DNA from: RDYJ01 sp034931405
GTDB taxonomy: Bacteria > Cyanobacteriota > Cyanobacteriia > Cyanobacteriales > Nostocaceae
Reading direction: 5' to 3'
DNA length: 64,000 bases
Assembly (NCBI RefSeq): GCF_034931405.1
Contig: NZ_JAYGHA010000022.1
Location: 39,896-103,895 of the forward strand
Within the stretch, counting starts at the first letter, position 1; each line of letters starts with the position of its first letter. Positions 52,408-60,506 of this stretch are shown piece after piece. The position numbers were made by a program, and so were the translations under genes. The notes beneath the pieces were generated by a model. That model ran no database searches and had not been told where the DNA came from. It was given only the letters and a program-made list of their open reading frames with translations.

Positions 52408-52653
52408 TTAATTACCACCAGACATAACAGCTTTATGATGTATAGCTGGGTCTTCTGGTTTTCTATGCCAGTTACCTTCCCTGTCTGGTTCAAATTCATT
52501 GTGAACACTATTCCAAGCTACTTCTAAAGCATCATTTTCACTCATTCCATCACTTGTAGCAGCATTGAAAGCAGCAACAAAAATCTGTTGTGCGTGTTGT
52601 GGTAGTCTGTCTTTGATGTCTTGAGGCAATTCCTCTACTTTACTATAAGTCAT
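52408..52653 (-). CDS. ChaB family protein
   Basis: 81 residues: LPQDIKDRLPQHAQQIFVAA then FNAATSDGMSENDALEVAWN match the ChaB family (LP..v...LP.hAq.iy..AFN.A....), small proteins historically called cation transport regulators. The C-terminal half (FEPDREGNWHRKPEDPAIHH) is specific to this protein. Function in cyanobacteria is unknown; they occur beside stress genes. The start is the ATG at 52651-52653. Confidence 0.85.
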   Translation of the reverse strand: MTYSKVEELPQDIKDRLPQHAQQIFVAAFNAATSDGMSENDALEVAWNSVHNEFEPDREGNWHRKPEDPAIHHKAVMSGGN

Positions 52654-52841
52654 AAACCTACACCGACTATTTGAGTTGGGTTCATGTTAAATAAATAATC
52701 CTACATTTTCATCTTTCTATAAGTAGAGAATTATAATTCCATACTTTTGATAGAGTGCTATATGGGTTGGCTGATTAAGCCTGGTGTAGATGTTATCAAA
52801 TCTGGTGTCTTTATTTATGCTATTTAAATATTCCTGAATGG

Positions 52842-54488
52842 CTACCAAGTTACTATCCCATCCCATTTTTCTGTCATCCTAGCACTAATACCCGGTACTC
52901 TTTCTACATCTTTTAAAGATGTGAATTTTTGTTGTTGACGGGCAATAATTATCCTTTGGGCTAATTTTTTACCCACTCCGGGGAGGGTTTCTAATTCTTC
53001 TTGTGTTGCTGTATTGAGATTAATTTGTTGATTTATTAAATTGGGAATAGATGATTGAGTTTTAATTTGCGGACATTGCTTGAATTGATCATCTATTTTG
53101 GCTTTAATTCTTGGTGGTAAACCTGGTTTAATGGTAGTATAAAGTCGGTTAAATTCACGCTGATAATGTGCAGTTAGTGTAGGATTTTCAATGATAACTA
53201 AACTTTCATCGTTACCATGATTAGCTGCTTCTGACCAATTATGTGAACCTGTAATTACTGTTTGGTTATCAATTATTGCAAATTTATGATGTAATAAATC
53301 ACCTTTTGCTAAAATTGGTACTCCCACGGTAGAAATAGGATTTTTCCAAGGATTGTTATCAATTTCATATCGACAATTTTCACTTAAAGCCAAACCCATC
53401 ATATCTAACGCTTCACTGTAGGAACGGTAAGCAAATAGTGGTTCAATTAATGCTCTGATTTCTACAGTTTGATTATGGCGGTTTTCGAGAAAATTAGCAA
53501 TTTTTTGCTCTGAAAATACAAATAATGCTAAATCTACATTTTTACTGGCTGTATTTAAGGTTTTAGCAATTAAACCATTACTCGAATTACCCCAAGGTTG
53601 AGTTTCAGAAATGGGGGAAAAATTGACAGTAATTTTGCTATTAACTAAATTGATTTTTTGAGGTAACCGCGCAGGTTTTTGCAGTCCAAATTTACTATCT
53701 GGTTTTCCTCCTGGTCCATCACCCCACATCAAATTAAATTCTTCTGTAAATAAACTTGCTAATTCTGGACTATCAATTTTTAATAAATTATTGGCATTAC
53801 CTAAACTACTAGGATTATTAAAGTCTCCTGAAGTATCACTTAATGTAAAATTAGCAGAAGTAATGATCACAAAGCGATTATCAACAATTACAAATTTATG
53901 GTGCATTAAACTGCTACCCTTTGAACCATCAGCAGTATCATCTATCCAGAGAATTTTGCTATTTTGGATAATTACTAAAGCATCACGTTGACTAATTTCA
54001 TCGGATGTGATTTGATGATCTTGATTGATATCAACAAATTTACGAAATTCGTTATATCGGTCTTTTTCTCTTTTTTCTAATTTCTGTATTTCCGTTGTTG
54101 TCAAACTACTCCAAGGACGAGAATAGTTATTTTCTAAAATTAACCGGACTTTAACGCCAGATTTGTGTTTTTCTGCTAATGCTTGGGCAATTTTGGGTAA
54201 ACGCAATTCTTGAACTGCTATATCTATCGTAAATTGAGCTTGGGAAATAATATCAAGAATCTGTTTCTCTAAATCATCTCCTAAGCGGGTTTGCTGACGA
54301 TAACTTTCTTGATATTCTGAAGATTGAGAATGATTGAAGTAAACTTGAATTAAGGGATCTTGCGGTAATGGTGCTAAAAGCTGATTTGAAGATTGGACTT
54401 GTTGACAACCAGAAAGACTGAATATCAAGAGCAAAATATAGGAAAAATATTGGTTTTGGGAAAAAGTAGACACAATAATCTGATACAA
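52842..54488 (-). CDS. Phospholipase D-like lipoprotein with helix-hairpin-helix domain
   Basis: 548 residues. The N-terminus is a lipoprotein signal (lipobox LSGC at about residue 28). Two HKD motifs are seen: MHHKFVIVDNRFVIITSANF (first, about 215-240) and LHHKFAIIDNQTVITGSHNW (second, about 405-425); both have H-x-K-x4-D and the following Ser/Asn. The C-terminal 75 residues form tandem helix-hairpin-helix (LNTATQEELETLPGVGKKLA, LKDVERVPGI). PLD plus ComEA-like HhH suggests a periplasmic nuclease or DNA-binding phosphodiesterase rather than a lipase. Confidence 0.88.
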   Translation of the reverse strand: MYQIIVSTFSQNQYFSYILLLIFSLSGCQQVQSSNQLLAPLPQDPLIQVYFNHSQSSEYQESYRQQTRLGDDLEKQILDIISQAQFTIDIAVQELRLPKIAQALAEKHKSGVKVRLILENNYSRPWSSLTTTEIQKLEKREKDRYNEFRKFVDINQDHQITSDEISQRDALVIIQNSKILWIDDTADGSKGSSLMHHKFVIVDNRFVIITSANFTLSDTSGDFNNPSSLGNANNLLKIDSPELASLFTEEFNLMWGDGPGGKPDSKFGLQKPARLPQKINLVNSKITVNFSPISETQPWGNSSNGLIAKTLNTASKNVDLALFVFSEQKIANFLENRHNQTVEIRALIEPLFAYRSYSEALDMMGLALSENCRYEIDNNPWKNPISTVGVPILAKGDLLHHKFAIIDNQTVITGSHNWSEAANHGNDESLVIIENPTLTAHYQREFNRLYTTIKPGLPPRIKAKIDDQFKQCPQIKTQSSIPNLINQQINLNTATQEELETLPGVGKKLAQRIIIARQQQKFTSLKDVERVPGISARMTEKWDGIVTW

Positions 54489-54578
54489 AGAAATTAAATG
54501 TCAATGTATCTATTATTTCAAAATATTGTCCGATTAATCATGTAGAAAAGTAACTTTATTGACTCAATTATTAATGTT

Positions 54579-55742
54579 ATGCAAATATATCTAGATTACA
54601 GTGCTACTACTCCTACTCGTCCCGAAGCGATCGCTGCTATACAAGCAGTATTAACTCAACAGTGGGGTAATCCTTCTAGTTTACATGAATGGGGCAACCG
54701 TGCAGCATTAGTTGTAGAAACAGCGAGGATGCAAGTTGCAGGTTTAATAAATGCTGTTCCTGAATCAATTATTTTCACTTCTGGAGGAACGGAAGCAGAT
54801 AATTTAGCGATTATGGGTGTGGCTCGATGTTATTCTGTACCTCAACATATTATTATTTCTAGTGTGGAACATTCGGCTATTTCTGAACCGGTGCGAATGT
54901 TAGAAAATTGGGGTTGGGATGTCACCCGTTTAGGTGTAGATGGACAAGGTAGAGTTAACCCAGAAGATTTAAAATCAGCTTTACGACATAATACAGTTTT
55001 GGTATCTGTAATTTATGGACAAAGCGAAGTAGGGACGGTGCAACCAATTTTAGAATTAGGTAAAATTGCTAAAATACATGGTGCTTTGTTCCATAGTGAT
55101 GCAGTACAAATTGCTGGACGTTTAGCGATAGATGTGAATAATTTACCTGTAGATTTATTGAGTCTTTCTAGTCATAAATTATATGGTCCATTGGGTGCAG
55201 GTGCTTTATATGTGCGTCCAGGTGTGGAGTTAATACCTTTGTTGGGTGGTGGTGGCCAGGAGAAAAAATTGCGTTCTGGGACACAAGCAACACCAGCTAT
55301 TGCGGGTTTTGGGGTAGCTGCGGAGTTAGCGGGAAAGGAATTGGAAGAGGAAAGAATCAGATTAATAAAAATGCGCGATCGCCTATTTTCTCTTTTAGCA
55401 GATGTTCCCGGTTTAATTCCCACAGGTGATATGATTCATCGTTTACCCCATCATCTGAGTTTTTATTTAGAATATGCAGATGGGGAAAAAATCAGTGGTA
55501 AAACTTTGGTTCGTCAGTTAAATTTAGCGGGAATTGGTATTAGTGCAGGTGCTGCTTGTAATAGTGGTAAATTAAATCCTAGTCCGATTTTATTAGCAAT
55601 GGGATATTCTCAAAAAGCCGCTTTGGGAGGAATTAGGTTAACATTAGGAAAACAAACAACGGAAGCGGATATTGATTGGACTGCGATGGTTTTGAAACAG
55701 GTTTTACAGAGGTTGGTAAATGTGGAATTGGTAAGAAGTTAA
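54579..55742 (+). CDS. Cysteine desulfurase (NifS/IscS-like)
   Basis: 387 residues. PLP enzyme that takes sulfur from cysteine for Fe-S clusters and other sulfur uses. Seen: start YLDYSATTPTRPEAI, GGTEADNLAI, histidine in SSVEHSAISEP, PLP lysine in SLSSHKLYGPLGAGALYV, arginine in LRSGTQATPAIAGFG and active cysteine in SAGAACNSGKLNPSPIL. Class I by motif spacing. A short diverged copy of its 3' end lies at 60237-60280. It is followed directly by a dispersed repeat. Confidence 0.93.
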   Translation: MQIYLDYSATTPTRPEAIAAIQAVLTQQWGNPSSLHEWGNRAALVVETARMQVAGLINAVPESIIFTSGGTEADNLAIMGVARCYSVPQHIIISSVEHSAISEPVRMLENWGWDVTRLGVDGQGRVNPEDLKSALRHNTVLVSVIYGQSEVGTVQPILELGKIAKIHGALFHSDAVQIAGRLAIDVNNLPVDLLSLSSHKLYGPLGAGALYVRPGVELIPLLGGGGQEKKLRSGTQATPAIAGFGVAAELAGKELEEERIRLIKMRDRLFSLLADVPGLIPTGDMIHRLPHHLSFYLEYADGEKISGKTLVRQLNLAGIGISAGAACNSGKLNPSPILLAMGYSQKAALGGIRLTLGKQTTEADIDWTAMVLKQVLQRLVNVELVRS

Positions 55743-55745
55743 CCT

Positions 55746-55855
55746 CTCGTTCCCAGTCTCAGACTGGGAATGCTATCATAGAGTCTCTGACTCTAATCTT
55801 ACTACAAAAGGCAGAGCCTTTAATAATTCATACCCATACAGAGTATGGGAACGAG
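55746..55855. repeat. 110-bp dispersed element with inverted ends (copy 1)
   Basis: It starts CTCGTTCCCAGTCTCAGACT and ends AGAGTATGGGAACGAG. A second copy lies at 62844-62948 in the same orientation. The ends are inverted (CTCGTTCCC/GGGAACGAG), and internal GAGTCTCTGACTCT and GGCAGAGCC are small palindromes. Confidence 0.9.
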
Positions 55856-55875
55856 TAAATTACCAATTACCAATT

Positions 55876-56604
55876 ATGTATCAAACAGATCCACCCCGTT
55901 CTCCTCAAGAAGTATTACCAACGATGTATGATCTCAAAAGTGAAGACCCAGAGGAAAAAGGTTTGCCAGATCAATTTCATTTATTACAACCCCGTTTATT
56001 AGACGAAACTTTTAAATCTCCTGTTTATCCTAGCGACAAAATATTTACCGCTAGTGATATGAATTTATATTATGATCCCAATCATCCAACATGGTATAAA
56101 AGACCAGATTGGTTTGTATCTGTGGGTGTTTCTCCTCTTTATAAAAATGGCGATTTACGTTTAAGTTATGTAATTTGGCAAGAAGGAATTACTCCTTTTG
56201 TGATTGTTGAATTACTTTCACCAGGAACAGAAAAGGAAGATTTAGGACAGACTTTAAGAGATGTGGAAAAACCGCCCACAAAGTGGGAAGTTTATGAACA
56301 GATTTTAAGAGTTCCCTATTATGCGATTTTTGACCGTTATACCTATACATTTAGAATGTTTAAATTAGATGGTGGTCGTTATGCGGAGATAGATTTATCA
56401 GCGTCAAATTATCGTTTTTGGATACCAGAAATAGAGTTAGGTTTGGGAGTTTGGGAGGGAACATATAATAATATTCAACAACCTTGGTTAAGGTGGTATG
56501 ATGTTTCTGGTAATTGGGTTTTAACTCCTACCGAAGAGGAGAGAAGACAAAAGGAAAGATTGATAGAACAATTAAGAAAGCTGGGTGTTGAACCTGATAT
56601 TTAA
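55876..56604 (+). CDS. Uma2 family endonuclease-like protein
   Basis: 242 residues. Uma2/DUF820 fold, a PD-(D/E)XK-type nuclease family expanded in cyanobacteria: KRPDWFVSVGVSPLY (D), PFVIVELLSPGTEKEDLGQT (E...K), KWEVYEQILRVPYYAIFDRY and EIELGLGVWEG. The C-terminal helix (EEERRQKERLIEQLRKLGVE) is the usual Uma2 tail with the LGV(E/N)PD ending. Its own function is unknown. It is convergent with a second Uma2 gene, sharing four bases. Confidence 0.9.
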   Translation: MYQTDPPRSPQEVLPTMYDLKSEDPEEKGLPDQFHLLQPRLLDETFKSPVYPSDKIFTASDMNLYYDPNHPTWYKRPDWFVSVGVSPLYKNGDLRLSYVIWQEGITPFVIVELLSPGTEKEDLGQTLRDVEKPPTKWEVYEQILRVPYYAIFDRYTYTFRMFKLDGGRYAEIDLSASNYRFWIPEIELGLGVWEGTYNNIQQPWLRWYDVSGNWVLTPTEEERRQKERLIEQLRKLGVEPDI

Positions 56605-57179
56605 TAGATAATTGGTAGCATCTGGGAAACAAGAATTTCTAAATCAGGAAAATCTAAAGGAGATATTTTTTGATGTTCTGTGATAATTTCTTGATTTTGA
56701 TAACCTTCATTTGTGGGATTTCTAAATACAATTAATTCGCGTTTGACGACATCTAACACCCAATAATCTTTAATTCCTGCTTGAGAATAAGCTTTAGCTT
56801 TGATTTCTGTATCTAATTTGAAACTGCTATCTGCAACTTCAATAATTAAATAAATTTCATCTGTTGTAGGATGATGATCTGCATAGTCTAGGGGATCTAT
56901 TTTGACTACAGCAATATCTGGTTCTGGTTCAGACCTTTCATTTAATTTTACAGGGTCTTGAATCGCTATCCAAGCCTGATTTTGTAAACGATTTTGTAAT
57001 AATTTATCTGTTCTTCCCACTGCTGAACGGTGGGCTGTTCCTTTAGCAACCATCCAAATTATTTTCCCTTCTAATAATTCTACTCGTTCACTTGGATCAA
57101 ATATTCCTGCTTCAGCCATTCTGTGGTATTCATCAACAGTCCACAGCCGCAACTGTAAGGGTGATTCTGTGGTTTGCAT
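56601..57179 (-). CDS. Uma2 family endonuclease-like protein
   Basis: 192 residues. Uma2 blocks: WTVDEYHRMAEAGIFDPSER, VELLEGKIIWM, SEPEPDIAVVKID (D), IYLIIEVADSSFKLDTEIKA (E...K), YSQAGIKDYWVLDVV and LIVFRNP. A complete PD-(D/E)XK core. It lacks the long C-terminal helix of the neighbouring copy and belongs to another subgroup, so the pair is not a recent duplication. Stop codons overlap by four bases tail to tail. Confidence 0.9.
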   Translation of the reverse strand: MQTTESPLQLRLWTVDEYHRMAEAGIFDPSERVELLEGKIIWMVAKGTAHRSAVGRTDKLLQNRLQNQAWIAIQDPVKLNERSEPEPDIAVVKIDPLDYADHHPTTDEIYLIIEVADSSFKLDTEIKAKAYSQAGIKDYWVLDVVKRELIVFRNPTNEGYQNQEIITEHQKISPLDFPDLEILVSQMLPIIY

Positions 57180-57223
57180 AGTTAGTTGAGGTAAATATTT
57201 ATTCTCTATTATATTATGTTTTA

Positions 57224-57266
57224 TTTGTCTGAATCAGGATGTCCAGGATTTAAGGATTTACAGGAT
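57224..57266. repeat. ATCCTG-type dispersed repeat
   Basis: TTTGTCTGAATCAGGATGTC then CAGGATTTAAGGATTTACAGGAT, nearly identical to the third copy at 1709-1750 and upstream of a small gene and a vapBC pair. Confidence 0.9.
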
Positions 57267-57307
57267 TTTTTCTGACATAATGGAGATAAAGAAACTGTGA
57301 ACGGATA

Positions 57308-57562
57308 ATGATTACTCAATTAATGGTTCAACCCTCATCTTTAATATCTGCTGGTATGAAGATGAGTGAATTTGGTAATATTTATCTATTTAGATTTACC
57401 GATGAGTTACAGTCCCGTTTTGAAGAAATTTTAGATAAGAAAAAAGGTGATACGCTCACTCTCGAAGAAGAAGCCGAATATACAGGTATTTCGGAGTTAC
57501 AGCGGATATTCACTTTAATTAATGCTCAAATAGCAGCGAAAAGCAAAACTACTTTCTGCTAG
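57308..57562 (+). CDS. Small conserved helical protein, possibly truncated
   Basis: 84 residues; a methionine at 57356 (MKMSEFGNIY) may also start it. Helical: FTDELQSRFEEILDKKKGDT, LTLEEEAEYTGISELQRIFT, LINAQIAA. Similar small cyanobacterial proteins with a LT.EE.AE..GI.EL.RIFT...AQ core precede HNH or toxin genes. After AQIAA the frame reads KSKTTFC and stops, while another frame continues LLSASELNPNAKLFSLLMNF, so a frameshift at the 3' end is possible. Function unknown. Confidence 0.6.
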   Translation: MITQLMVQPSSLISAGMKMSEFGNIYLFRFTDELQSRFEEILDKKKGDTLTLEEEAEYTGISELQRIFTLINAQIAAKSKTTFC

Positions 57563-57689
57563 TGAACTCAATCCAAATGCAAAGCTATTTTCCCTATTGA
57601 TGAACTTTTATAAACAAGTTGCAACAATTATTATAAAATGAGATATATTTCTATATATATTCGGTTAAATATAAGGTAAAGTATAAACT

Positions 57690-57941
57690 ATGAAAATTCA
57701 AGGAATAATTAAAGGAAATACCATAGAATTATCAGATGTAGTATTAGATAAAATTGTGCTACCTGATGGAGTTAAAATTTCCATAGAAATACCAGATGAT
57801 TTAATCATTAAAAGACCCAAATGGCAAGAATGGGAAAGTATTATAGGTTTATGGAAAGATGATCCTGAAATTGATGAAATTTTTGATATTATTGATCAGG
57901 GACGTCATCAAGATTTAGGACGTGAAGTTAATTTAGATTAG
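57690..57941 (+). CDS. VapB-like antitoxin
   Basis: 83 residues. The N-terminal half is beta (MKIQGIIKGNTIELSDVVL, DGVKISIEIP), similar to AbrB/SpoVT-like or DUF104-like antitoxin folds, and the C-terminal half is acidic and helical (WESIIGLWKDDPEIDEIFDI). It precedes a PIN gene by 72 bases on the same strand. The antitoxin role is from position, size and fold type. Confidence 0.75.
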   Translation: MKIQGIIKGNTIELSDVVLDKIVLPDGVKISIEIPDDLIIKRPKWQEWESIIGLWKDDPEIDEIFDIIDQGRHQDLGREVNLD

Positions 57942-58013
57942 GTTTATAAATTTCAAGATTGATTTGAATAAATCCGAAATCATGAATCATTAATAATAAA
58001 AAATCAGGAATTT

Positions 58014-58409
58014 ATGTATTTACTAGATACTAATATTTGTATTGCGATAATTAAGGGTAATGATAATGTTGTATCACATTTTCATGAAAAACATGAATCT
58101 TCCTATCTTTCGACTTTAGTATTAGCTGAATTGTACAAAGGGGTTTATTGTTCAAGTAAGGTTGAGCGTAATTTGGATAATTTACAAAGGTTTGCTAGTC
58201 TATTGCCAATGATAGATTTTGATGAAAAAGCAGCTATTGAGTTTGGAAAAATTCAGTATGAATTGAGGAAAATTGGTAAACCAACTGGACAATTAGATGC
58301 TTTAATTGCTGCTGTCGCTATTGGTCATAATTGTATTTTAGTAACTGATAATACTCGTCATTTTGAAAATATTAGTAATTTGTTAATAGAAAACTGGTTA
58401 AAATCATAA
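58014..58409 (+). CDS. PIN domain toxin (VapC-like RNase)
   Basis: 131 residues, canonical VapC: D5 in YLLDTNICIAII, Glu in LVLAELYKGVYCS, GQLDALIAAVAI (third acidic) and ILVTDNTRHFENI (fourth). This is the class that often cleaves initiator tRNA. Intact. It forms a toxin-antitoxin pair with the 83-residue gene upstream. A small GTTGGGTT hairpin lies 100 bases downstream. Confidence 0.9.
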   Translation: MYLLDTNICIAIIKGNDNVVSHFHEKHESSYLSTLVLAELYKGVYCSSKVERNLDNLQRFASLLPMIDFDEKAAIEFGKIQYELRKIGKPTGQLDALIAAVAIGHNCILVTDNTRHFENISNLLIENWLKS

Positions 58410-58509
58410 TTACGAATAAGGAGATATTACTGATAAGCAGATTAATTTTATTTTGGAGGATTTTTATAGAAATGAATAGCAAAAGGCAATAATAGTTAAG
58501 ATAATCAAT

Positions 58510-58535
58510 GTTGGGTTTCGTGTCCTCAACCCAAC
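58510..58535. terminator. GTTGGGTT hairpin
   Basis: GTTGGGTT (58510-58517) and AACCCAAC (58528-58535) pair over a 10-base loop. It is a common palindrome between cyanobacterial genes and lies between vapC and a convergent gene. Confidence 0.5.
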
Positions 58536-58619
58536 CTACTGAATTTTGTATAAGTCTTAAAGAAGTTACATCAATTTTTGAACCCTTTTTTAGCCATTAA
58601 ACCTAATTCTCATAGCTAT

Positions 58620-59789
58620 TTAATCTATCTTTACTAGTGGAGCGATAATTGGATCAACTATCTTTTGACCTAGTTCATTGAATCTAATTGCTAAAGAGAT
58701 TCTTTTTCCCAATTCAAAAATATGAGTCACTTGACCACCACCAAATTCTTTGTGAATTACACGATCACCTATATTCCAAGGTTGCGGTAATTGTTTCTGG
58801 GATTTATTATCCTCTTGCAGTTCAAGTTCTCTAATTTTATCCAGCGCATATTTGTAAAACTTCTGATCACCTTGTTCATAAAATAAATCAGCAGCTTGTT
58901 TAAAATCCGCAATTGCACCTTGTTTATCTCCTAGTTGGGAACGGGCTACCCCGCGATAGTTATAAGCTTTGGAAAAATTTCGGTCAATTTTAATAGCTTG
59001 AGTGTAATCCTCGATTGCACGTATAAAATTTCCTAGATCCAAAAAAATGTCACCTAACTCATAGTAAATATCAGCATTATTAGGATTAAGTTGCAATGCT
59101 TGATTAAAATTAGAAATAAAGCCTTCATCATCAGCACCATAAAAACACTCAATACCTAATCTAATATATTCTTCTACCTTATGAGTGATTAAACTATCTA
59201 AATAGCCACGTAAACCACCAGGATAAAGTAATTCATCTATTCCCACTAAAGCTTTAACACCATAAGAGTTAATTATATTGGTTGGTAAAAATCCTGCCAG
59301 AATTAGGTTATATTCAGATTGAGCCTCGCTGACTTCCTCTTGAATTAAAATACAAACTAAAACAGCATTTTTTTCAATTTCTTCTCGGCTAATTGACCAT
59401 TTAATTGTGTCAAAATTCCCATAACGGGCTTTAACCTGAATACCAATTGATGAATCAGAAGTTAAAGTAAAATCAATTTTTCCATCTCCACCAATGCGTT
59501 TTTCATAATCAACCTCAGTGACAAAATCACCTAAACGACTTTTAACAACTTCCTCACCCAGTTTTCCCTTCAAATTATTGATAAAAACATCACGAATAGG
59601 AATTGAAGAACTTCGTCTATATTTTTCAGCCATATTCCAGCAAAAATCCCGTAATTGCTTTAACCTCTCTCCAGAGATAACCGTCAACTCACTATGCTGG
59701 CCTTCCTTCTGACAATGGAGTAAGTCACCTGATTTAATTCTGGCTATAAAATCAGTCTGTTGTGCTTTGAGAATAGTTATCCAGTCCAT
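58620..59789 (-). CDS. PD-(D/E)XK-like nuclease, TPR and PcrA/UvrD-type tudor fusion
   Basis: 389 residues. Part 1 (about 60-200): KGKLGEEVVKSRLGD with E79/E80, GKIDFTL with D106 and IGIQVKARYG with K120, spaced as a restriction-endonuclease-like core (E...D...QxK). Part 2 (about 205-310): two to three TPRs (NFNQALQLNPNNADIYYELG, IEDYTQAIKIDRNFSKAYNY). Part 3 (337-388): WNIGDRVIHKEFGGGQVTHI to PIIAPLVKI, which matches the tudor-like domain at the C-terminus of PcrA/UvrD helicases that contacts RNA polymerase. I know no protein with this order. Stand-alone gene. A transcription-linked nuclease, perhaps defensive, is inference. Confidence 0.75.
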   Translation of the reverse strand: MDWITILKAQQTDFIARIKSGDLLHCQKEGQHSELTVISGERLKQLRDFCWNMAEKYRRSSSIPIRDVFINNLKGKLGEEVVKSRLGDFVTEVDYEKRIGGDGKIDFTLTSDSSIGIQVKARYGNFDTIKWSISREEIEKNAVLVCILIQEEVSEAQSEYNLILAGFLPTNIINSYGVKALVGIDELLYPGGLRGYLDSLITHKVEEYIRLGIECFYGADDEGFISNFNQALQLNPNNADIYYELGDIFLDLGNFIRAIEDYTQAIKIDRNFSKAYNYRGVARSQLGDKQGAIADFKQAADLFYEQGDQKFYKYALDKIRELELQEDNKSQKQLPQPWNIGDRVIHKEFGGGQVTHIFELGKRISLAIRFNELGQKIVDPIIAPLVKID

Positions 59790-59944
59790 TTGTCAAAATT
59801 CCCCTTTATCTGACAAAGAATATTTATTTTAGTATTCCCTCTTTAGCAGCAAAAATCACCAATTTAGATCACGAATTAGCCTCTTAACCTATCTCTTCCA
59901 GAAGCTACAGCCAAAATTAACACAATCTACAATATTTAAATTAT

Positions 59945-59987
59945 CATCCTGTAAATCCTAAAATCCTGGACATCCTGATGCTGACAA
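59945..59987. repeat. ATCCTG-type dispersed repeat
   Basis: CATCCTGTAAATCCTAAAATCC then TGGACATCCTGATGCTGACAA; full-length copy upstream of the nuclease-TPR-tudor gene. Confidence 0.85.
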
Positions 59988-60236
59988 AATTTATACCTGA
60001 TTACCCCACAAGCAGCAATAGAACCGGAAAAATAAAAAGCTGAACGACTTGCGGCTAAACTTGTCTAACCGCACCATTAAAAATGCCTACAGGGAAACTA
60101 ATATTCCTCCCCAAAAGCTAATAAATGACCAACAAAAGATGGTAATAAATAAACTTTGCTACCAGGGAACACCTAACCAGTTCATAGGGTGAATACCAGT
60201 GATCCAAGAAAGGGTTATACCATGATAGGCGATCGC

Positions 60237-60280
60237 CCTGCAATGGTTTTAAAACAAGTTTTACAAAGATTAACAAAAGG
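60237..60280 (+). pseudogene. 3' fragment of a second cysteine desulfurase gene
   Basis: The stretch reads AMVLKQVLQRLTKG, the same protein segment as at the 3' end of the intact gene (AMVLKQVLQRLVN, about 55684). Differences are mostly in third codon positions, so the copies diverged under selection before this one was truncated. It abuts the palindromic element at 60282. Confidence 0.6.
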
Positions 60281-60281
60281 A

Positions 60282-60450
60282 TGTTTGAAAAGTTTTGGGC
60301 GAATATAATATGGCTACGCTACACAAGCCAAGTCTATTTACGTGGACTCATGAAAAATCGAGGGTTTATAACCCACGGAGGTGGGTTTTGTTTGTGTAGC
60401 CGCGTTCGCCTTTGGCGTGGCGTAGCCATATTATATTCGCTTTTCAAACA
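60282..60450. mobile_element. Nested MITE-like palindromic element
   Basis: Outer arms: TGTTTGAAAAG, a 7-base insert, then CGAATATAATATGGCTACGC (60282-60319), inverted at 60420-60450. Inside lies a second repeat from GCTACACAAGCCAAG (60317) to TTGTGTAGCCGCG (60404), with the palindrome AACCCACGGAGGTGGGTT. The inner repeat recurs at 62698-62767. Confidence 0.75.
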
Positions 60451-60506
60451 CCCTCTGAGGCTAAAAATCCCCGACTTCTTAAACTTATTCTGTATATGAG
60501 AGACAG

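Larger units (their letters stand above)
59790..60506. other. Repeat-rich graveyard of gene fragments
   Basis: It holds an ATCCTG repeat (59945-59987), a Uma2-like C-terminal scrap (about 60012-60067, reading AERLAAKL after a stop), a decayed minus-strand membrane-protein frame (about 60040-60230; HGITLSWITGIHPMNWLGVP then stops), a diverged 3' end of a cysteine desulfurase (60237-60280) and a nested palindromic element (60282-60450). No intact gene. Confidence 0.6.

Noticed and set aside
60040..60230. Minus-strand membrane protein gene
   Set aside because: The reading HGITLSWITGIHPMNWLGVP is suggestive, but two stop codons follow within 40 codons and no start exists, so at best it is a relic.
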